Source: Nocardia colli
GTDB taxonomy: Bacteria; Actinomycetota; Actinomycetes; Mycobacteriales; Mycobacteriaceae
DNA length: 64,000 nucleotides
Assembly: GCF_008704205.1 (NCBI RefSeq)
Contig: NZ_VXLC01000043.1
Location: 19,691-83,690 of the forward strand
Direction: 5' to 3'
Part shown: piece after piece, positions 58,601-64,000 of the stretch
Layout of the letters: every line of letters begins with the position of its first letter
How positions within the stretch are numbered: the stretch's first letter is position 1
Program-made: the position numbers and the translations under genes
Notes under the pieces: generated by a model
Told to the model about the DNA's origin: nothing
Database searches by the model: none
Seen by the model: the letters and a program-made list of their open reading frames with translations, nothing else

Positions 58601-61600
58601 TGGTCCGCAGCCAAGCGAGTTGGTTCACGATCGCCGAGTGCGGGACGGACACGCCCTTCGGTCGACCGGTCGAGCCGGACGTGAAGATCAGGTAGGCCGC
58701 ATGATCGGGGCGCAGTGGGCGGATGCGGGCCGCATCGTCGAGTGCTGTCGCCGGGATGCCGGTGCGGTCTACGCGGTCGACTTCCAAGGTAGGAATGCAT
58801 GTTTCGATCGGCAGGCCGTCCCGTGCGGTGGTCAGGATCGCCACCGGGGCGGCGGTATCTACGATGTAGACAATGCGATCCACGGGGTGGTCGGGGTCGA
58901 TCGGAACGTAGGCGCCGCCGGCGCGGATCACGGCATACATGGCGACGACCAGGTCGATCGAGCGTCGCATCGCAAGCACCGTCGTCGTCTCCGGACCGAC
59001 GCCGATCGTGATCAGCCTGCGCGCCAGACGATTCACTCGTGCGTCGAAGTGCGCGTAGGTCAGCTCATATCCCGTTGCCGCGTCGATCAGCGCCACCGCC
59101 TGCGGCGTCCGTGCGACCTGCGCGTCGATCAGGTCCGCCAGCGTCACCGACTCGACCGGAGCCGCGGTGTCGTTCCACCGGTGCAGTACCTGGTTCCGGG
59201 CAGCACCGAGCACATCGATGTCGCCGACGACGACGTCGGGTTGGGCCGCCACGGATTCGAGCAGGCGACACAGCTGGGCGACGATCCGCTCGGCGGTCTC
59301 GGCCTCGAACAGGTCGGTCGCATAGCCCAAGGTGAGATCGACGCCTTCGGGCATCCCGTCCGCGCTGTAGTGATCGACGGCGAACAGATGGAGGTCGAAT
59401 TGTGCTACCTCGCTGTCGAATTCGATCTCCCGCACGTCGAGGCCGGGAAGCTCGAAGGTGCCGCGCTCGTGATTCTGGAACGAGTAGCCGACCTGGAACA
59501 GCGGATGCCGCGCTGTCGACCGGGTCGGGTTGAGCACCTCGACCAGTCGCTCGAACGGCACGTCCGCGTGTGAGAACGCCGCGACATCCACCGCGCGCAC
59601 GCGCTGCAGCAGGGCGTCGAACGGCTCATCGGCCGCGACGTGGGCGCGCAATACCAAGGTGTTGACGAACATTCCGATGACGTCGTCGAGTTCGGCCATG
59701 CCGCGACCCGCGATCGGCGTGCCGACGGCGATATCCCCGCTGCCGGACAATCGCGCGAGCAGGGCCGCGAAGGCGGCGTGCACCACCATGAACAGCGTCG
59801 CGCCGTGTTTGCGGCCGAGTGCGACGAGATCGGTGTGCAGCTGTGCGTCCACCGCGAAGCGGACTTTCTTGCCGCGCAGGCTTTGCCGTGCGGGACGGGG
59901 ATGGTCCGTCGGCAGCGTCAGCTGATCGGGCAGTCCGGCCAGCGTCGCCGACCAGAACTGGAGCTGTTGCGCACCAAACGATTCGGCATCGTCTTCGGCA
60001 CCGAGCAGCGCGTGTTGCCACAGCGCGTAGTCCGCGTACTGCACGGCGGTCGGCGGCCAACCAGGAGCGCACTCATCCAGCCGTGCGGTGTACGCGACCA
60101 TCAGATCGCGCACGAACGGCACGACCGATGATCCGTCCGCGGCGATGTGGTGCAGGACCGCAGCCAGGACGAACTCGCCTCGGCGCGCTCCGTCATCGCC
60201 GCGAACAGAGTCGCTCAGGTGGAACAGGCGCATGCGTACGGGCACTTCGGTAGTCACGTCGAAGGTGAAGCCGGCGAGCTCGCGGATGCGGTGTGGCAGC
60301 TCGGATTCGGTCACAGCGACGGGCCACAGCGATGGAACTGCCTGGGCGGCTCCGAGAATCAGCTGCACCGGCACGCCGTCCCGCTCCGGATACCGGGTGC
60401 GCAGCGATTCGTGCCTGCCGATCACGTCACCGACGGCCGCCTGCAACGCCGCGACATCCAGCTGACCGGACAGTCGAAGGGCCAGTGGGATGTTGTAGGC
60501 GACGGAGTTTCGATCGAATCGGTTCAGGAACCACATCCGCTGCTGCGCGGGCGAGAGCGGAATCCTCTCCGGGCGTGCGCCTCCCACCAGTGCAGGCCGG
60601 GCGGTACCTGCCGTGGCGGTGCTCACGAGGGCGGCGAGATCGGCGACCCGTGGCGCTTCGAACAGGGCGCGAACGCCGATCGTTCGATCCAGCGCGGCAC
60701 CGATGCGCGCGACCGCTTTGGCCGCCAGCAGCGAGCTGCCGCCGAGGGCGAAGAAGTCGTCGTCCGCGCCCACCGTCGCGTCCGAACCCAGCACCTCGGC
60801 GAAGACCGCAGCCACAATTTGCTCGGCCATCGTGGCCGGACGGCGATAACCGGTCGACTCGAACACCGGCGCGGGCAGGGCCGCGCGATCGAGTTTTCCG
60901 TTCACCGTCAGGGGGATTCGGGGCACCGAGACGATCGCGGCAGGCACCATATGTTCCGGCAGCCGATGTCCGAGGGCCTGGCGCAATCCCGCGACATCGA
61001 GATCGTCTTCGGCCACCGTGTAGGCGACGATGCGTGGCTCGTCGATCAGATCGGCGCGGACCACCACCGCCACCTCGCGAATGGCGGGATCGTCGAGCAG
61101 TGCGGCCTCGATCTCACCGAGTTCGATGCGGAAGCCGCGCAGATTCACCTGCTGGTCGGCGCGGCCGAGGTACTCCAGGTCGCCGGCGGCGGTCCAGCGG
61201 GCGAGGTCGCCGGATCGATAGGCCGGTGCACCATTGTCGGCATAGGGATCGGCGACGAACCGGCTGGCGGTCAATGCGGGGCGGCCGAGGTAGCCGCGCG
61301 CGAGTTGCCCACCGGAGACATAGATCTCGCCGGGTACGCCGACCGGCACCGGCCGCAACCGGTCGTCGAGGACCCGGATCGCCAATCCCGGTATCGCACC
61401 GCCGATTACGCTGGCCGACCCGGTGTTCACGTCGATGGGACGGAAGGACACGTGCACCGTGGTCTCGGTGATGCCGTACATGTTCACCAGGCGCGGACCG
61501 TCCGGATGACGGTCGAACCATCCGGTCAGGCGCTGCGGTTCCAAGGCCTCGCCACCGAAAATGACGTGCCGCAAAGCGAATTGGGCGGCGTCTGCCGCGG

Positions 61601-64000
61601 CGAGGTCGGCGGCGATCAACTGGTAGAACGCCGACGGAGTCTGGTTGAGCACCGTGATCCGCTCCGCGATCAGCAGTTCGCGGAACTGCTGCGGCGAGCG
61701 GGAGGTGTAGTAGTCGACCACGACCAGGGTGCCGCCGTGCAGCAGCGCACCCCACAGCTCCCAGACCGAGAAATCGAAGGCGTAGGAATGGAACATCGTC
61801 CACACATCCGACGGGCCGAAATCGAACTGCCGCTGGGTGTTGTCGAGCAGGCGCAGCACGTTGCGGTGCGGGACGACAACACCTTTGGGCTTTCCGGTCG
61901 ATCCGGAGGTGTAGATGACGTAGGCGACCTGAGCGGGATGCAGTGGCGCGCGGCGGTCGGCGTCGGTGATGGGTGCGCTGTCCGCGGTTACCGAGTGCGT
62001 CGCGTCGATGTCGATCACCGGTCCGCCGAACCAGCCACGCGCCAATTCCGTGGTAGCGCTGGTGATCGCGCAGATCGGACGGGCGTCGTCCAGGATGTAC
62101 TCGATGCGGTCGGTGGGGTAGTTCGGATCGATCGGCAGATAGCCGGCGCCCGCCTTGACCACGGCGAGCAGCGCGACGACCAATTCCACCGAGCGTGGCA
62201 ACGCCACCGCCACCAGCGTTTCCGGACCGACGCCGGCGGCGATCAGTCGACGAGCCAGGCGATTGGACCACTCGTCGAGCTCGGCGTAGCTCAGCGTGCG
62301 TTCACCGGCGCGAACCGCGTCGGCCACCGGATCCAACGCGGCGACCTGTGCGAACCTGTCCGCGAGAGTGCCGACGGCGGCCGTATCCGCACCGGTGCTC
62401 GCCCATTCGTGCAGCGCCCGATGCTGCTCCTCGGCACTGAGCAACTGGATGTCGCCGAGTACCACGGTCGGGTCGGCCGCGATGGCGGCCAGCACCTGGG
62501 TGAAGCGGCGGCCGAGGACCGCGATCGTCTCGGGATCGAAAAGGTCGGTGGCATAGGTGATCTCGATGTCCATGCCGTCTGCCCGGCCACCCTGATCGAT
62601 CGCCTCGACCACCGTGAATTGCAGATCGAATTTGGCTGCGGCAGCGTCGAATTCGCAGGGTTGTGCGCGCAGGCCGGCCAGGTCGAACCGGGGCAGGGTG
62701 AAGTTCTGAAAGGTCAGCGCCACTTGGAACAGGGGATGGCGGCTCTGGGCACGCGTCGGGGCGAGCAGTTCGACGAGCCGCTCGAACGGGACATCTACCT
62801 GCGACAATGCATCGATGTCCTGGTCGCGGACGGTATCCAGCAGGGTCTCGAACCGGGTCCGGGAGTCGACCTGGGTGCGCAGCACGAGGGTGTTGACGAA
62901 CATGCCGACGAGTCGATCCAGCGCGGCGACGCCGCGACCGGCCACCGGGGTGCCGATGGCGATGTCCGTGCTGCCGGAGAGCCGGGCGAGCAGCACGGCG
63001 AGTGCGGCGTGCACGGTGCTGAACAGGGTGGTCTCGCGTTTGCGGGCCAATTCGCCGAGCTCGCTGTGCAAGTCGGAGTCGATCCGGAGCCGGTGGGTTG
63101 CGCCGCGATGCGATGCCACCGCCCGTCGTGGGCGGTCGGCGGGGAGGTCCAGTTGGTCGGGTAGACCGTCGAGGGTGTGTCGCCAGTAGTCGAGTTGGCG
63201 GTCCGTGTGCGCGAAATCGGCCTGCCACAGGGAGTAGTCGGCGTATTGCACCGGCAGCGCGTCCCAGGTGGGTGGTATGCCTTCCCGCCTGGCGGCGTAA
63301 GCGGTCATCAGATCGCTGGACAAGGGGCCCAGCGAGAAGCCGTCCGCTGAAATGTGGTGCAGCACAATCGCCAGCACGTGGTCGTCGGCAGAGATGGCGA
63401 ACAGCGCTGCCCGCATCGGCATTTCACGAGTGAGATCGAAGGTGGCCGACGCCAGCTGGCTCAGCCGGCCGGCCAGTGCTTCCTCGGTGATCTGTTCGGC
63501 GTGCAGATCCGGAACTGCCTGTGCGACAGGGACGATCACTTGCTCGGGACCGTCTTGGCTGTCCGGGTAGACGGTGCGCAGCGTCTCGTGCCGCTGCACC
63601 ACATCACTCAGTGCCGCGGTCAACGCGGCGATATCGAGGACACCGGTCAGACGGAGGGCGACGGGAATGTTGTCGACGGCGTCGCCGGGTCCGGTCTGCT
63701 CGTCCGCCAGGAATCGGTTGAGGAACCACATGCGCTGCTGGGCGGGTGCGAGCGGGATGCGCTCCGGCCGGGGTCGCGGTTGCAGTGCCGCACGGCCGCC
63801 GAAACCACGCTGGGCTTCGGCGTAGTCGGCCAGCGCCGCTACCGTCGGCGCATCGAACAGCGCACGCACGGGTAGGTCCGCGTCCAGAGCGGCACCGAGC
63901 CGGGCCACCACCTGGGTGGCGGTCAGCGAGTTGCCGCCGAGGGCGAAGAAGTCGTCGTCCAGGCCGGCGCGCTGCACGCCGAGCAGGTCGGCGTAGATGT
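55680..64000 (-). CDS. Upstream nonribosomal peptide synthetase, C-terminal part (continues beyond right edge): ...T-C-A-T-C-A-T-C-dock
   Basis: At least 2772 residues are in view; the N-terminus is outside the window. The part seen starts inside the carrier domain of module P0. Then come C-A-T (P1), C-A-T (P2), a lone C domain (first half of P3), and about 103 residues resembling the beginning of an adenylation domain. P1 has code DFWNIGMVHK, matching threonine. P2 has DLWHLILVSK, unassigned. All three C domains keep HHxxxDG. The protein ends at 55680-55682, overlapping the start of the 8420-residue NRPS, so the two are co-translated. Ending on a C domain rather than a carrier is unusual and means the chain must be handed over inside module P3. 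Confidence 0.93.
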   Translation of the reverse strand, partial: IYADLLGVQRAGLDDDFFALGGNSLTATQVVARLGAALDADLPVRALFDAPTVAALADYAEAQRGFGGRAALQPRPRPERIPLAPAQQRMWFLNRFLADEQTGPGDAVDNIPVALRLTGVLDIAALTAALSDVVQRHETLRTVYPDSQDGPEQVIVPVAQAVPDLHAEQITEEALAGRLSQLASATFDLTREMPMRAALFAISADDHVLAIVLHHISADGFSLGPLSSDLMTAYAARREGIPPTWDALPVQYADYSLWQADFAHTDRQLDYWRHTLDGLPDQLDLPADRPRRAVASHRGATHRLRIDSDLHSELGELARKRETTLFSTVHAALAVLLARLSGSTDIAIGTPVAGRGVAALDRLVGMFVNTLVLRTQVDSRTRFETLLDTVRDQDIDALSQVDVPFERLVELLAPTRAQSRHPLFQVALTFQNFTLPRFDLAGLRAQPCEFDAAAAKFDLQFTVVEAIDQGGRADGMDIEITYATDLFDPETIAVLGRRFTQVLAAIAADPTVVLGDIQLLSAEEQHRALHEWASTGADTAAVGTLADRFAQVAALDPVADAVRAGERTLSYAELDEWSNRLARRLIAAGVGPETLVAVALPRSVELVVALLAVVKAGAGYLPIDPNYPTDRIEYILDDARPICAITSATTELARGWFGGPVIDIDATHSVTADSAPITDADRRAPLHPAQVAYVIYTSGSTGKPKGVVVPHRNVLRLLDNTQRQFDFGPSDVWTMFHSYAFDFSVWELWGALLHGGTLVVVDYYTSRSPQQFRELLIAERITVLNQTPSAFYQLIAADLAAADAAQFALRHVIFGGEALEPQRLTGWFDRHPDGPRLVNMYGITETTVHVSFRPIDVNTGSASVIGGAIPGLAIRVLDDRLRPVPVGVPGEIYVSGGQLARGYLGRPALTASRFVADPYADNGAPAYRSGDLARWTAAGDLEYLGRADQQVNLRGFRIELGEIEAALLDDPAIREVAVVVRADLIDEPRIVAYTVAEDDLDVAGLRQALGHRLPEHMVPAAIVSVPRIPLTVNGKLDRAALPAPVFESTGYRRPATMAEQIVAAVFAEVLGSDATVGADDDFFALGGSSLLAAKAVARIGAALDRTIGVRALFEAPRVADLAALVSTATAGTARPALVGGARPERIPLSPAQQRMWFLNRFDRNSVAYNIPLALRLSGQLDVAALQAAVGDVIGRHESLRTRYPERDGVPVQLILGAAQAVPSLWPVAVTESELPHRIRELAGFTFDVTTEVPVRMRLFHLSDSVRGDDGARRGEFVLAAVLHHIAADGSSVVPFVRDLMVAYTARLDECAPGWPPTAVQYADYALWQHALLGAEDDAESFGAQQLQFWSATLAGLPDQLTLPTDHPRPARQSLRGKKVRFAVDAQLHTDLVALGRKHGATLFMVVHAAFAALLARLSGSGDIAVGTPIAGRGMAELDDVIGMFVNTLVLRAHVAADEPFDALLQRVRAVDVAAFSHADVPFERLVEVLNPTRSTARHPLFQVGYSFQNHERGTFELPGLDVREIEFDSEVAQFDLHLFAVDHYSADGMPEGVDLTLGYATDLFEAETAERIVAQLCRLLESVAAQPDVVVGDIDVLGAARNQVLHRWNDTAAPVESVTLADLIDAQVARTPQAVALIDAATGYELTYAHFDARVNRLARRLITIGVGPETTTVLAMRRSIDLVVAMYAVIRAGGAYVPIDPDHPVDRIVYIVDTAAPVAILTTARDGLPIETCIPTLEVDRVDRTGIPATALDDAARIRPLRPDHAAYLIFTSGSTGRPKGVSVPHSAIVNQLAWLRTNFAQGPADRVLLKTPATFDLSVWEFWSPLVTGGRLVVTEPGTERDPDRLRDLIDRHGVTILHAVPSLIGMLLSTASELPASLRQVLAIGEALPPATALEFRRRTSARLFNLYGPTEAAVSITAYEVDADPAHTVPIGSPAWNSRVYVLDARLRPVPVGVPGELYLAGAQLARGYQSRPGLTADRFVADPYAGGRMYRTGDIVRWRSDGTLEYLERADFQVQIGGFRIEPGEVETALRRQPGVHAAVAVARADERAGARLIAYAAVSAQDSRNRAELPAILRDALAGELPTYMVPAAVVVLETLPLNVNGKVDRARLPEPVFAEAAFRAPSTELEKVVAATFGDVIGTGTAGLDGHFFAMGGNSLMATRLAARLSAALGMHVPVSAVFEEPTVGGLAEHLATLDDSDARPALVRRNDPAPAALSPAQQRMWVVNRLAPDSAAYNIPTALRLTGELNLAALRAALEDILDRHDALRTRYPDTGDGPVQEVLPVTDLAFDLTPVPVAQADIAERIAEFVSIAFDITKAPPVRAALFAVAADEHVLVVVLHHISADGYSVAPMTRDLMRAYVARSAGRTPDWAPLDIQYADYSSWQHELLGSEHDPNSLAARQLAYWKRELAGAPELLALPTDRPRPARRDMHGATIEFDVDTELTGRLDELARDHDTTLFTVVHAAFAVLLAKLAGTTDITVGAPVAGRGARELDDLIGMFVNTVVLRTEVDPRTSFRDLLRQARERDLAALSHADVPFEQVVEAIGRPRSSAYPPLFQVLFTFQNLPTGAVALPGLDVEALDLGLDEAKFDLQLTAVELFDADGARAGLSMRFGYATDIFDAATVRSFATRLTQVLTAVATDPAIAIRAIDIRAAAQRQPQPTPADLPALISAAARVDPDAVAFTHGDRTISYRELDAKLTTAAKAMGAAAKPEALINISLAGLVPGILAALGGGGLAALLRTLLAEVRAVLADSASVVDSEGNS
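55683..55991 (-). other. C-terminal adenylation-like docking tail of the upstream NRPS
   Basis: About 103 residues after the last C domain. It opens like an adenylation domain (DLPALI...PDAVAFTHGDRTISYREL...KAMG), passes a PEALINISLAGL segment equivalent to motif A1, then ends in a Gly/Ala/Leu-rich helix (LAALLRTLLAEVRAVL). It is too short to bind ATP. About 19 of the first 44 residues match the N-terminal region of the downstream protein (counted by eye). Confidence 0.65.
55992..57355 (-). other. NRPS module P3, C half (condensation domain)
   Basis: A complete condensation domain with HHISADG, preceded by the usual LSPAQQRMW start. No adenylation or carrier domain follows it in this protein; these are supplied by the downstream NRPS. 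Confidence 0.85.
57356..60575 (-). other. NRPS module P2 (C-A-T), code DLWHLILVSK, variant hinge
   Basis: The pocket is read from FDLSVWEFWSPL, LHAVPSL, VLAIGE and NLYGPTEAAVS. It is unassigned and close to P10. The A8 hinge reads DFQVQIGGFRIEPGEVE, where the other modules have QVK.RG.RIEL. Carrier motif FFAMGGNSL, with Ser at 57513-57515. Confidence 0.75.
60576..63768 (-). other. NRPS module P1 (C-A-T), predicted threonine
   Basis: Code DFWNIGMVHK, read from FDFSVWELW, NQTPSAF, VIFGGE and NMYGITETTVH. This is the classic threonine code. The adenylation domain belongs to a different lineage from the rest (YGITE, DQQVNLRG). Carrier motif GGSSL, with Ser at 60732-60734. Confidence 0.85.
63769..64000 (-). 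other. NRPS carrier domain of module P0 (cut by window edge)
   Basis: The carrier domain motif DDDFFALGGNSL is present, with the phosphopantetheine Ser at 63927-63929. The adenylation domain of this module lies outside the window, so its residue is unknown. Confidence 0.9.

Noticed and set aside
60147..63164. Long open frame (about 1005 residues) on the plus strand opposite the NRPS; similar ones at 52342-54909 and 30346-32229
   Set aside because: Antisense frames stay open in high-GC coding DNA. The translations are Arg/Gly/Ala/His-rich with no domains, and the minus strand carries intact NRPS domains.
30418..64000. Epimerisation or dual condensation/epimerisation domains
   Set aside because: Every HHxxxD motif lies in a domain with the ordinary condensation layout, and no extra 450-residue domain separates carrier and condensation domains.
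30418..64000. Tandem DNA repeat array in the NRPS region (about 3.2-kb period)
   Set aside because: The period is simply the C-A-T module length; the modules are diverged homologues, not a repeat element.

Overview
The window is very GC-rich, densely coded DNA from an actinomycete of the Mycobacteriales. The gene content points to Nocardia or a close relative, by inference: an AccA1/AccD1 leucine-degradation locus like that of mycobacteria, a complete mce lipid-import operon with two-domain TetR (Mce3R-like) regulators, an MpaB-type oxygenase, and giant NRPS genes with an MbtH partner. No tRNA, rRNA, CRISPR array or insertion sequence was seen.

Layout. (1) 1-8438: a divergent TetR regulator (truncated by the left edge) and a six-gene run for leucine/isovalerate breakdown: acyl-CoA carboxylase beta and alpha subunits, acyl-CoA dehydrogenase, MaoC-type hydratase, CitE-like lyase and acetoacetyl-CoA synthetase. 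Four junctions in this run overlap or abut. (2) 8440-13403: a 58-residue protein, a cytochrome P450, and two tandem 414-residue paralogues that each carry two TetR domains. (3) 13404-22982, minus strand: a full mce operon (two small membrane proteins, YrbEA, YrbEB, MceA-F, one Mce-associated protein). Its promoter region is shared with a divergent MpaB-family oxygenase (23274-24176) and contains an operator-like motif that also lies upstream of the second double-TetR gene. (4) 24188-28051: a lipoprotein serine hydrolase, then a plus-strand group (two-domain carboxymuconolactone-decarboxylase-like protein, DJ-1/PfpI protein, aldo/keto reductase) behind a clear MerR-type promoter with a 19-bp spacer. 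The group closes with a terminator. (5) 28053-30034: two small proteins and an XRE regulator with a long helical C-terminus. (6) 30158-64000, minus strand: a nonribosomal peptide synthetase operon that runs off the right edge. It consists of a partial upstream NRPS (over 2765 residues), an 8420-residue NRPS ending in a thioesterase, and an MbtH-like protein.

How it works together. The first locus should convert isovaleryl-CoA to acetoacetate and acetyl-CoA and then reactivate acetoacetate. The mce operon should encode an envelope lipid importer, probably repressed by one or both double-TetR proteins. The NRPS line in view has ten adenylation domains (P1-P10) plus one extra carrier domain. Pocket residues read by eye give Thr at P1 and Ser at P3 and P7; the others are unassigned. 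The most unusual point is the break between the two NRPS proteins. It falls inside one module, between its C and A domains, and both new ends carry matching remnants of an adenylation-domain N-terminus that look like a docking pair.
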